From the NCBI GenBank assembly GCA_965230965.1, contig OZ246401.1:874476-938475 (forward strand): 64,000 nucleotides of DNA. The letters run 5' to 3'. Position numbers and translations under genes: made by a program. Under the pieces are notes generated by a model. It saw only the letters and a program-made list of their open reading frames with translations, did not search any database and had not been told where the DNA came from. Positions 49,273 to 57,462 of this stretch are shown piece after piece. Position 1 is the first letter of the stretch. The number at the start of each line of letters is the position of its first letter. Source of the DNA: OLB23 sp965230965. GTDB lineage: Bacteria; Patescibacteriota; Microgenomatia; UBA1406; HO2-37-13b.

Positions 49273-49827
49273 TTAAAGTTGACCCTTATAACCAAGCGTG
49301 TCTAACACCTTGCCGAGAGTTTCTAAGGGTCCTGAGGAGTAGGTATCAACAACAAGATCATAATCCTTAGGATTCCAGAAATCATCTGTTCCATAGAGGT
49401 TCTTCCACTTCTCAATATTTTCTCCTTCACGAATACGAATATATTGTTTTGCAGTTTCAAGATTTACATTTTCCCGATTCATGACGCGATCAACGCGTAC
49501 GTCATCCTTTGAACATACAACAAGGACCTTTAATGTGTGTGGGATATCGCGTGCGACAAATCCTGATAGCCAGGCTTCATACACAACGCCCTCTTCTTCA
49601 TTCAATACCCTTTTTGCTTGGGCTTCCATTTCTCTTTCGTGATCATCAGTTCTTTGGGCTGCTCCTTGCATATTTTCATCTTTTCCTTGTTGACGATCAT
49701 ATTCTCGTTGCAAAGCACCGGCATTAATGTACTTCCAGTTAAGAATTTCAGCGACTTTTTTAGCAAGAGTTGTAGAGCCAACACCGATTTTTCCAGAAAT
49801 AGTTACATTTTTGTACTGAGGGTTCAT
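49273..49827 (-). CDS. Cytidylate-kinase-like P-loop protein 2, Walker A without Lys
   Basis: Paralogue of 184 residues. The phosphate loop reads SGKIGVGSTTLAKK, with Ser where the Walker Lys is expected. Other segments (YINAGALQREY, VYEAWLSGFVARD, VVCSKDDVRVDRVMNRE) match the neighbour. Some archaeal CMP kinases also have Thr in this place, so activity may persist. It may otherwise be a regulatory partner of the intact copy six bases downstream. Confidence 0.75.
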   Translation of the reverse strand: MNPQYKNVTISGKIGVGSTTLAKKVAEILNWKYINAGALQREYDRQQGKDENMQGAAQRTDDHEREMEAQAKRVLNEEEGVVYEAWLSGFVARDIPHTLKVLVVCSKDDVRVDRVMNRENVNLETAKQYIRIREGENIEKWKNLYGTDDFWNPKDYDLVVDTYSSGPLETLGKVLDTLGYKGQL

Positions 49828-49832
49828 AATCC

Positions 49833-50912
49833 TTATTTAAACAATTTAATAATGTCATTAATCGTAACAAGGACTATGAGTGAAAGCAAGAAGGCAAAAC
49901 CAGCCATATTGAGTTTTTGCTCTATTGTTGGGTTTACTTTTTTTCTGAAGATCATTTCGTATAGCACAAGTGCTAAGCGGCCACCGTCTAATGCGGGGAA
50001 TGGCAAAATATTTATGACGGCGAGATTTAATGAAAGTAGTCCAATCATTTGTAAAAGCGCGTCGATTCCTTGTCTGGCAGCTGCAGAGGTGAGACGCGCA
50101 ATGCCGACAGGACCAGCAATTTCAGCTTCTTGTTTTTGGAATGTGACGAATTTAAATAAGGTCTTAGCTAGTTCAGTAAAAATAAGCTTGGTCATTTTTA
50201 CTGATTCAAATAGACCAAGGACAGGCGCTTCGGTTAACGAGTATTTTTTTAGTTCGTAATTGCTTATAACCAAACCCAGCGCTCCCTGCCCTGCTGGCGG
50301 ATTTTTTCGAGGCGTTATGCTAAGGACAATATTCTGCTCGCCTCTTTGAACTTGAAGTTGAATTTCTTCGTCTCCATGCTTTTTTGCAAATTCAGTAAGA
50401 CCCTCAGTGGTTGAGATATTTATTTGTTCATCTTGAAAACCTACTGAACGAATTTTATCGCCTTTTTGCAGTCCAGCCTTAGCAGCTGGTGACTCTTTTA
50501 CGACATCTTCAACAGACACAATATCGCTCGGTACAGGAACTCCACGTACAAAAAGATATGAAATTATTGCCCAGCCGAGCAAAAAATTACAGGCTACACC
50601 AGCAGTAAGCACCATTATTTTCTGCCAGCCTTTTTTTCGTGAAAAAGTTCTGTTGAGATCTTTTTCAGAAAGTTTTTTGCCATTTAGTTCGCTTTCTTCT
50701 TCTCCCAAAATTTTTACAAATCCGCCAAACGGAAGTGCATTAAGTGTGTACAACGTTTCTCCAAAACGAATGCCAAAGACCTTTGGGGGCAGTCCAAAAC
50801 CAAATTCCTCAACTTTCATGCCATTGAGTTTCGCTGCTATGAAGTGTCCACACTCATGAATAACGACTAGAATGCTAAGGACTAACAAAAAAATCAATAC
50901 TGTAAACAACAT
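49833..50912 (-). CDS. rseP: RIP metalloprotease (RseP, M50)
   Basis: Intramembrane site-2 protease of 359 residues. HExxH appears as VVIHECGHFIAAK in the first helix, the third metal ligand in NILPFPALDGGRL, and one PDZ domain lies between (AGLQKGDKIRSVGF). Family members cut anti-sigma factors or signal-peptide remnants. It lies between frr and the CMP-kinase-like genes, a common bacterial neighbourhood. Confidence 0.93.
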   Translation of the reverse strand: MLFTVLIFLLVLSILVVIHECGHFIAAKLNGMKVEEFGFGLPPKVFGIRFGETLYTLNALPFGGFVKILGEEESELNGKKLSEKDLNRTFSRKKGWQKIMVLTAGVACNFLLGWAIISYLFVRGVPVPSDIVSVEDVVKESPAAKAGLQKGDKIRSVGFQDEQINISTTEGLTEFAKKHGDEEIQLQVQRGEQNIVLSITPRKNPPAGQGALGLVISNYELKKYSLTEAPVLGLFESVKMTKLIFTELAKTLFKFVTFQKQEAEIAGPVGIARLTSAAARQGIDALLQMIGLLSLNLAVINILPFPALDGGRLALVLYEMIFRKKVNPTIEQKLNMAGFAFLLSLIVLVTINDIIKLFK

Positions 50913-50921
50913 AAGATATTA

Positions 50922-51488
50922 TTAAAGACTCATAATTTCATCCTGCTTTTTCTTCTTTAGCTCATCGAGTTGATCCGAAAAATCTTTTGTTTTCGTATCA
51001 ATATTTTTCTCACTGCGGAATTTATCATCTTCTGTAATAGTTTTTTCGTCAATTAGGGTTTTGATACTTTTTCGTGCATGATCACGATAGTAGCGCACAT
51101 TGTTTTTTGTCTCCTCAATTTTTTGATTAACAAGTTTTGCAAACTTTTCTCTCTGTTCCATAGTGAGAGGTGGTGTAATAATGCGAATCATCTTTCCTTC
51201 AACGCGAGGACTCAGTTGAAGAGGTGATGTTAGGAAGGCTTTTTCAATATCCTGAATGGTTGAGGGATCAAATGGATCAATAATAATGCTTGTTGGGCCA
51301 TCAGTAGCTATACTGGCAAGCTCTTTAAGCTTCATTTTCATTTGTCCGCCATAGGCTGCTACTTCAAGATCTTCTACAAGTGAGGGACTGGCTTTTCCTG
51401 TGCGGATTTGACGAAGTTCGTCGGTAAGTTGTTCGATAGCGCGTCGTGATTGTGAGCTGAATTCTTCTTCAATTGATGCTATATCCAT
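50922..51488 (-). CDS. frr: Ribosome recycling factor
   Basis: Post-termination factor of 188 residues splitting ribosomes with EF-G. Motifs: RTGKASPSLVEDLEV, the LKELASIAT segment, and RVEGKMIRIITPPLT with the helix REKFAKLVNQKIEETKNNVR shortened here to its start. I prefer ATG 51488 to the TTG at 51500. It follows tsf closely; rpsB-tsf-frr is conserved. Confidence 0.93.
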   Translation of the reverse strand: MDIASIEEEFSSQSRRAIEQLTDELRQIRTGKASPSLVEDLEVAAYGGQMKMKLKELASIATDGPTSIIIDPFDPSTIQDIEKAFLTSPLQLSPRVEGKMIRIITPPLTMEQREKFAKLVNQKIEETKNNVRYYRDHARKSIKTLIDEKTITEDDKFRSEKNIDTKTKDFSDQLDELKKKKQDEIMSL

Positions 51489-51505
51489 AGATACAACCAA
51501 TTGTA

Positions 51506-51955
51506 TCAGATTTCAAAGCGAACGAACTCTCCAAGTGTGATATTTTCACCAATTTTGAGAATTTCATTCTTAATTAGTTGTTCGACAGTGACACTTGGAT
51601 CTTTCACAAATGGACTTGATAAGAGTGCTTCTTTATCACCTGGATTTATAGAAGCAATATGCATGGCAATATCATTACCAAGTTTTTTAAAATCATCGTT
51701 CATCGCAACAAAGTCAGTCTCGCATAATATGGTAGCCATTGCACCAATACGCTTGTTGTGATGAACATACGTGAAAATGGCGCCTTGGCCAGTTTCTCGT
51801 TCGGCTTTTTTGGCTGCAACTTCTGCTCCTTTTTGTTTAAGGAGTTCTCGTGCTTTAGCCATATCTCCTTTTGCTTCATTTAGTGCTTGTGTGCACATTG
51901 CGTATGAAACACCTGTCTCTTCACGAAGTTGTTTGATTTTTTCTATATCTTTCAT
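51506..51955 (-). CDS. tsf: Elongation factor Ts, short form
   Basis: Nucleotide exchange factor for EF-Tu, 149 residues. The N-terminal UBA-like helix bundle (IKQLREETGVSYAMC) and the EF-Tu contact motif CETDFVAMNDDF are intact. It lacks the second subdomain and coiled coil seen in long EF-Ts (about 280) and is shorter than the Thermus form (about 196). ATG overlaps rpsB by four bases. Confidence 0.93.
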   Translation of the reverse strand: MKDIEKIKQLREETGVSYAMCTQALNEAKGDMAKARELLKQKGAEVAAKKAERETGQGAIFTYVHHNKRIGAMATILCETDFVAMNDDFKKLGNDIAMHIASINPGDKEALLSSPFVKDPSVTVEQLIKNEILKIGENITLGEFVRFEI

Positions 51956-52683
51956 TTTTTCTTTGTATCATCACTTGTAACTTTTTCAGCTTTGTCTTTA
52001 GCCTTTGCTTTTGCATCAGCATAAGTCTTGATAATACTTTCAGCAATATATTTGATACTAAGAACCGCATCATCGTTTGCTGGTATTGGATATGTAATGA
52101 CTTCTGGATTTACGTTTGTGTCAACGATGGCAACTGTACTAATATCTCGCTGAGTAGCTTCAACTACAGCATTATTCTCTTTACGAATATCAACAACAAA
52201 AACAGCGTCAGGAAGAGCTTTAAGTGAACTTACCCCAGCATAAATAGTCTCAATTCTATGAAGTTTTTTATGTTGGTAGACGCGTTCATGTTTTGGCATA
52301 GAATCCCATCCACCGGTTGTTTCTTCTTCGCGCATGGTATTCATCTTCTCAATATTCTTGAGTACTTGATCGAAGTTGGTAAAGAAACCGCCGACCCATT
52401 TATTGGTCATGTAAGGAACATTGTGTTCTTTACAAATCTCAGTCACAACTTCTCGAGCACCTCTTTTAGAAGCTACTACAACAAGCGATTTATTTTCTTT
52501 TCCTAAGGTTTCGACATACGCCTTTGCCTTATCAAGAAGATCAGCAGTTTGAAAGAGGTCGATAATAGAAACGCCCTTTTCAATGCTATGAATATAGCGT
52601 TTGGATTTTGGGTGAATTTTGTTCTTTTTGTGGCCTAAATGAAGACCATAAGTAAGTAGTTCAGACGGGTCAGTATTTTTCAT
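51952..52683 (-). CDS. rpsB: 30S ribosomal protein S2
   Basis: Small-subunit protein of 243 residues. YGLHLGHKKNKIHPKSKRY is the N-terminal hallmark, followed by TNKWVGGFFTNF and PDAVFVVDIRKEN. The C-terminal tail is charged (KAKDKAEKVTSDDTKKK). Unlike most genes here it has a 90-base leader with a hairpin and AAGGAG eight bases before the ATG, suggesting feedback control. Confidence 0.96.
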   Translation of the reverse strand: MKNTDPSELLTYGLHLGHKKNKIHPKSKRYIHSIEKGVSIIDLFQTADLLDKAKAYVETLGKENKSLVVVASKRGAREVVTEICKEHNVPYMTNKWVGGFFTNFDQVLKNIEKMNTMREEETTGGWDSMPKHERVYQHKKLHRIETIYAGVSSLKALPDAVFVVDIRKENNAVVEATQRDISTVAIVDTNVNPEVITYPIPANDDAVLSIKYIAESIIKTYADAKAKAKDKAEKVTSDDTKKK

Positions 52684-52785
52684 ATTGCTATCTCCTTAAA
52701 TATAATAATGTCTGCTTTCAAATCCGAATTCGGACAGGAGATGCGTGAAAACAGAAATGCTTCAGATGACCAATGCGATATTATA
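52684..52785 (-). promoter_or_regulatory. rpsB leader with hairpin and Shine-Dalgarno
   Basis: TATAAT (52780-52785) starts a leader of about 90 bases. TCTGTTTTCA and TGAAAGCAGA (plus 52746-52755 and 52711-52720) form a 10-bp stem with one G-U pair, enclosing CCGAATTCGG. AAGGAG precedes ATG by eight bases. This layout suits S2 autoregulation, known in other bacteria. Confidence 0.6.
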
Positions 52786-53677
52786 ACATGTCCTGGACAG
52801 ATTTTACATAGTTCTTAAAATCTTCACCAATTTCCTCGTGTTTCATTGCTAATTCGACAATAGTTTTCATATATTCCAATTTGTTTCCTGTGTCATAATA
52901 TTTTGCATTTTCAATTTCTTTTGCATATACATCTTGACCCCGTTCCCTCAAAAGATTGAGAGCATCAGTATAAACATATTCTCCACCGTGGCCAACTATT
53001 TGGTTTTTAATCATATGATCAATACAATCGAAAATTTCTGGGGTAAATATATAACCCGAAATAATTGCCATGTCAGAAGGCATGTTGTCAGGTCCTGGTT
53101 TTTCGATTATGTCAGATACTTTAAATACACCGTTCTCAACCTCTTGACCGGCAACATATCCATATCGCTTTGCGTCGTCAGGACTTGGCTTTCGCATAGA
53201 AGACAATATTGATGAACCAAATGTCTCGTATGCCTCTATGAGTTGACGTGCTCTGCTTTTAGGTTCAGAAATAATAAAATCATCTCCGAATAACACCATA
53301 AATGGCTCATCTCCGATAATACTTCGTGCATTCCAAATTGGCGTTGCGTTACCCATTGGACCTTTTTGACGAATGTAAATAAAGTTTGCCATCTCTGCAA
53401 CATTTTTAACCACCTCAACCTGTTTCTCTTTTCCAGATTCTTGGAGTCTCATCATTAGTTCATAAGGATAATCAAAGTGATCCTCAATAGATCGTTTATT
53501 CCAACCCGTGACTATGACGATATCTTCAATACCTGCCTCAACAGCTTCTTCAACGACATACTGAATGACCGGCTTATCAACAATGGGCAACATTTCTTTT
53601 GGCATTGCCTTTGTTTGTGGGAGAAAACGCGTACCAAAACCAGCGGCAGGAATCACTGCCTTTGTGATCTTTTTCAT
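52781..53677 (-). CDS. galU: UTP-glucose-1-phosphate uridylyltransferase
   Basis: Makes UDP-glucose, a donor for the GT2/GT4 enzymes encoded at 19906-28203. The 298 residues show VIPAAGFGTRFLPQTKAMPK as the nucleotide site, VIQYVVEEAVEAGIE, and GDDFIISEP. It lies directly upstream of the rpsB promoter and three bases after the Ig-like gene. Confidence 0.95.
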   Translation of the reverse strand: MKKITKAVIPAAGFGTRFLPQTKAMPKEMLPIVDKPVIQYVVEEAVEAGIEDIVIVTGWNKRSIEDHFDYPYELMMRLQESGKEKQVEVVKNVAEMANFIYIRQKGPMGNATPIWNARSIIGDEPFMVLFGDDFIISEPKSRARQLIEAYETFGSSILSSMRKPSPDDAKRYGYVAGQEVENGVFKVSDIIEKPGPDNMPSDMAIISGYIFTPEIFDCIDHMIKNQIVGHGGEYVYTDALNLLRERGQDVYAKEIENAKYYDTGNKLEYMKTIVELAMKHEEIGEDFKNYVKSVQDML

Positions 53678-53680
53678 AAT

Positions 53681-54070
53681 TTATTGAGTGAATTGGCAAC
53701 TAACTTGTGTTGGAATTTGGAAGTGGTTGGTAACCTGGGCAGAGATTTGACCACTACCAGCAGTGGAAGAAGTAACTATCACCTCGGCAATACCTGACTC
53801 GTTTGTTGTTGCACATGTTGGCGCAACGCTTCCAAGTGTAGAGGTGACACAAACTTCTTTGTTTGGCACACCTTTTTGTGATCCATCACGAACGACTACA
53901 TTAACCGTGCATTCTAAACCCTGTGACGACACAATCATAAACGACTGCACTGCTTCTGGGGTTTGGCTTGCTGCACGGGTCTGTCTTGCTTCTCTTCGGA
54001 GCAGTACCGTGGCAAATGTGCCAAGCACTAAGAAGAACACAAGGACAAGAAATGATAATTTTCTATCCAT
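53681..54070 (-). CDS. Anchored Ig-like (Big_1) domain protein
   Basis: Surface protein of 129 residues with one N-terminal helix (LSFLVLVFFLVLGTF) and a basic stop, then a bacterial Ig-like domain: NVVVRDGSQKGVPNKEVCVTS and GIAEVIVTSSTAGSG are typical Big_1 strands. Four Cys may form two disulfides outside the membrane. It lies between the nucleotide kinase fusion and galU. Possible adhesion or spacer role. Confidence 0.7.
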   Translation of the reverse strand: MDRKLSFLVLVFFLVLGTFATVLLRREARQTRAASQTPEAVQSFMIVSSQGLECTVNVVVRDGSQKGVPNKEVCVTSTLGSVAPTCATTNESGIAEVIVTSSTAGSGQISAQVTNHFQIPTQVSCQFTQ

Positions 54071-54093
54071 TCTTTAAGTTAGAATAACACATT

Positions 54094-55200
54094 CTATATA
54101 AATGTCAAATGTGACAGTAATTTTCTATGTATCTCTTCAATTGATAGTAGTTTGTCATTTTCTATGCAATTGATTTGAATCCAACCCTTTTCTTTAGCAA
54201 GTTGCAGATACATTTTCTCAGCATCCTCGCGATGTTTAAGATCAGCCTCTGCTATATCGTGCGATTGGCCTTTTAAATATGCTCGATCACCTTTATTCTT
54301 TGTTAGTTCATAACCAATTTTCCAAGGCACGTATAAATACACAACGATGTCTTCTTTAGGAATTTTAAGCACTTTATATTCAAGTTCATATACCCAATCA
54401 AGATATTTTTTCCGCTCATCGGCAGAAGCAAATTTTGCAGATTGGTGTGCCATGTTTGATGTGGCGTAACGATTAGCGATAATAATACCGCCTTTATTAA
54501 GAAACTCCTCCATTTCTTCTTTTACCGATGCGCGATCAAGAGCATATGGCATTGAAGCGAGATAAGGTGAGACTGCATTAAGCTCACCAAATTCTCCGCG
54601 CAGAAACATCGCAACAGTTTTCCCGGAAAAAGATGAATAATATTGTGGAAAATCTACTGATTTTACCTTAAATTTCTTCTTTTTTAGATAATCGATAAGC
54701 AATTTTGCTTGTGTAGCCTTTCCAGATCCATCGCCACCATCAATAACAATAAGCTTTCCCTTATGCTGTGTGGTTTTTGCATGGTCAAGAAAATCCTGTA
54801 ATTTGAGATGTAGATTTTCTACTGTATAATGCTCAAGATAGAGCTTTTCGGAAGGATTTCCTTCAAGCATAGGCGTTATTGCATCTTCATGTTCTTCAAA
54901 AATAAGTGCCAGCACCGGTTTTTTTTGAATAAGCGCATATACGATTTCACCACCGACACCGGTTGAAGGTTGGGTTACCTCAGCAATAACAACGTCGGCT
55001 TTATGAATAAGTGACTTTTCGCGTTCAAAAATTTTCTTGCTTGCAAGTTTTTTATCTTTAGAAAGTAGCGATTTTTTAAGAATTTGCTGACCTGAAATAA
55101 CTTTTACACCTTTGATTTTTTCAAGCTTTGTAATAATCGTTTTGTAGTTTTTTTTGTATGTATCGTTAGAGGTTGTTGCAGTAAAGTAAATATTAATCAT
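54094..55200 (-). CDS. tmk: Fusion: nucleoside 2-deoxyribosyltransferase-like + thymidylate kinase
   Basis: Protein of 368 residues in two parts. Residues 1-135 resemble nucleoside 2-deoxyribosyltransferases or DNPH1-like hydrolases (INIYFTATTSND, DVVIAEVTQPSTGVGGEI), acting on deoxyribose N-glycosides. Residues 150-368 are dTMP kinase: Walker A DGGDGSGKATQ (Ala for the usual Ser), VDFPQYYS, NRYATSN and the LID region. It would join salvage or clean-up of deoxynucleotides to dTDP formation. ATG overlaps the Clp-like stop by one base; dcd, dut and thyX are upstream on the strand. Confidence 0.85.
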   Translation of the reverse strand: MINIYFTATTSNDTYKKNYKTIITKLEKIKGVKVISGQQILKKSLLSKDKKLASKKIFEREKSLIHKADVVIAEVTQPSTGVGGEIVYALIQKKPVLALIFEEHEDAITPMLEGNPSEKLYLEHYTVENLHLKLQDFLDHAKTTQHKGKLIVIDGGDGSGKATQAKLLIDYLKKKKFKVKSVDFPQYYSSFSGKTVAMFLRGEFGELNAVSPYLASMPYALDRASVKEEMEEFLNKGGIIIANRYATSNMAHQSAKFASADERKKYLDWVYELEYKVLKIPKEDIVVYLYVPWKIGYELTKNKGDRAYLKGQSHDIAEADLKHREDAEKMYLQLAKEKGWIQINCIENDKLLSIEEIHRKLLSHLTFI

Positions 55201-57440
55201 TAGAAAATTAAGGTGCGATTTTTAATGTTTGGAGTAGATAATAACATTTTTGCTATCTTATCTTCAACCTCATTTTGAATAATGCGCTGCATATTACGAG
55301 CTCCAAAACGAGCATCATATCCCTGCTGTATAAGCTTGTCAATAAAGGTGTGCGAAAATTCAATGGTTAAGCCGTGAGTTTTTAAGAGATCGGCTTGAAG
55401 GTTGTTAAGGAGCCGCTGCGCGATAAGGTAAATTGCATCTTTTTGCAGCGGCCTATATATAATGACACCGTCAAAACGATTGAGAAACTCTGGTGAAAAA
55501 ATATGTTGAGCAACAAGATAATCGATAAGTTTCTTTGATAATGTGCGCTCAACACCCTCTGCATCATTGGCGCTCAGCGCCTGATAGATGAAGTCTGCAC
55601 CCGCATTCGATGTGGCGATAATGATAAGATGGGTGCAGTCGACTCTGTTTCCAAAGCCATCTATAAAATACCCTTCGTCTAATATTGTGAGAAAAATATT
55701 TAACAGATCCTTGTGTGCTTTCTCAAGTTCGTCCAGCAGAAGGGTGCCATATTTTTGCTGGCGCACTGCCTGCGATAATAATCCAGGTTCGCCACTTTCT
55801 GGCGAACCAATAAGGGTCGCAATCCCTTCAATGGTTTGATATGTTGACATATCAAACCGCATCATGTTTTGTTCATGGTCAAAAAGCGTTTGTGTTATAG
55901 CTTTTGCAGTTTCTGTTTTACCAACGCCTGTTGGTCCCAAGAACAAGAATGAGCTTATCGGTTTTTTATGGCTTCCTACAAGTACAAAAGACTTTCTTAA
56001 GGCTGCAGCGACCTCTTTAATTGCTTCATCCTGACTCACAATACGTGCATGGAGCTCCTTTTCAACATTCAACAACTTCTCCTTAAATGAAGAGCTCAAT
56101 TCTGTAGGTATATGCGTAATTGTCTCAATCGCCGCATTTACCAAATGCGCGGTTACAATTTTTTCCTTATTTTGTTGCGCCACCACACAGGTCTGATCAA
56201 GCAGCTGAATAGCTTTTTCTGGATATGGTCGATCATTTATATATGCTCCCGACTGGACAACAGCCTGTCGTACCGACTCGTAGGTAATAAACATGTTGTA
56301 TCTTTGCTCAAACACTAAAGCCTCATCAAGCAAAATTGCCAGTGTTTCATCGTAAGAAATTTCCTCCACATCAATTTTCTCAAAATAATTCACAAAGCTT
56401 CTGTTGCCTTGAATATATTTTTGATAATGATATGGTGTCGTTATACCTATAAATTGCAATGTCGGTAGCTGTGCATATTTGCCAATAAGTGGCGTCAGAT
56501 CAACACTTCCCGCTTCTTTTGATATGTACTTTTCGATGTTGTCAATGACAAGAATAATATTCTTTGCTTGTTCTGCTTCGTTAAATAGCTCTGATAAGAA
56601 TGCTTCTCTGGCAACTTCGTCAGTTTCATTTGCAAGAATCTTCTCCATATCCAAAAGAAGCACGCGTTTAAATGCTAATAGCGCATTGGATCGGCCTTCG
56701 TAGATGGTTTTTGCCAAGGCTTCAACGATGGTTTTTCTTCCTGTTCCTGGCTGACCGGATATAATAATATTTGACTCTGCTGATTTGCACAAAACTTGTT
56801 GAATCGCGTCAATTTCTTTCTTTCGACCGACCAAATGGACATAATGAGGCTTTACTTTGGTAAGTTCATCAGAATAGGAATCTATATGTGGCGTGTAGCC
56901 AGAGGTAAGGTCTCTTCCTAATGGGAGTTGCTCCATTAATCTTTCTAGGGTCCACCACGGTTTCTTATGGACATTATTGTAATAAGATTCAAACCATGCG
57001 GTTACCGCCTGAGTATCTGCATTATCGACCAAATGTGCCTTCATAAACTTATCAAATTGCTGTTTCTTTTGTTCCTCTTCTGTCGGCTGCATGAGGTACA
57101 AGAAATAGTAAAGTGGCATAGAGACAAAGAGAAAAAGATAAGTAAAAGGAAGAAAAATTAAGAAAAGAACCTGCATAGTCAGATAGGCTGAAACAATGCT
57201 TATGCGTGCAAAGAAACCCATGAGTCGCGATACTATATTGTCCATGGTTCTTTGGAAAAATTCTTGAAAGGAAAATCCTGGAGTTTTTTTAACAGTGATT
57301 ATGTTTTTCCAGGGTTGAAAAAGAGTTTTAAGAAGATATTCCACAGAGAAAAAATGTGGCATCCACATAAAAAGATTGACTACGGCAATATTAAAATCAC
57401 TCAGCCTTCTTTGCAGAAACTGGTTGAACTGGAGATGCAT
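55200..57440 (-). CDS. Membrane-anchored double-AAA Clp-like ATPase with degenerate D1
   Basis: Protein of 746 residues. Residues 85-120 are one or two membrane helices. D1 starts near 205: Walker A GQPGTGRKT (Arg where Lys is expected) and Walker B ILVIDNIEK (Asn for the catalytic Glu), so ATP hydrolysis there is doubtful. D2 near 480 is intact: GPTGVGKTETAK, LLLDELEKAH, Arg finger region EFLNRFDG and sensor 2 GARNMQRI. The D2 pore loop G-Y-V-G of ClpC is replaced by GSPESGEPG. No ClpP loop was identified. It may remodel membrane proteins. It sits between thyX and tmk. Confidence 0.85.
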   Translation of the reverse strand: MHLQFNQFLQRRLSDFNIAVVNLFMWMPHFFSVEYLLKTLFQPWKNIITVKKTPGFSFQEFFQRTMDNIVSRLMGFFARISIVSAYLTMQVLFLIFLPFTYLFLFVSMPLYYFLYLMQPTEEEQKKQQFDKFMKAHLVDNADTQAVTAWFESYYNNVHKKPWWTLERLMEQLPLGRDLTSGYTPHIDSYSDELTKVKPHYVHLVGRKKEIDAIQQVLCKSAESNIIISGQPGTGRKTIVEALAKTIYEGRSNALLAFKRVLLLDMEKILANETDEVAREAFLSELFNEAEQAKNIILVIDNIEKYISKEAGSVDLTPLIGKYAQLPTLQFIGITTPYHYQKYIQGNRSFVNYFEKIDVEEISYDETLAILLDEALVFEQRYNMFITYESVRQAVVQSGAYINDRPYPEKAIQLLDQTCVVAQQNKEKIVTAHLVNAAIETITHIPTELSSSFKEKLLNVEKELHARIVSQDEAIKEVAAALRKSFVLVGSHKKPISSFLFLGPTGVGKTETAKAITQTLFDHEQNMMRFDMSTYQTIEGIATLIGSPESGEPGLLSQAVRQQKYGTLLLDELEKAHKDLLNIFLTILDEGYFIDGFGNRVDCTHLIIIATSNAGADFIYQALSANDAEGVERTLSKKLIDYLVAQHIFSPEFLNRFDGVIIYRPLQKDAIYLIAQRLLNNLQADLLKTHGLTIEFSHTFIDKLIQQGYDARFGARNMQRIIQNEVEDKIAKMLLSTPNIKNRTLIF

Positions 57441-57462
57441 GGTACATTCAGTATAGCTGATT

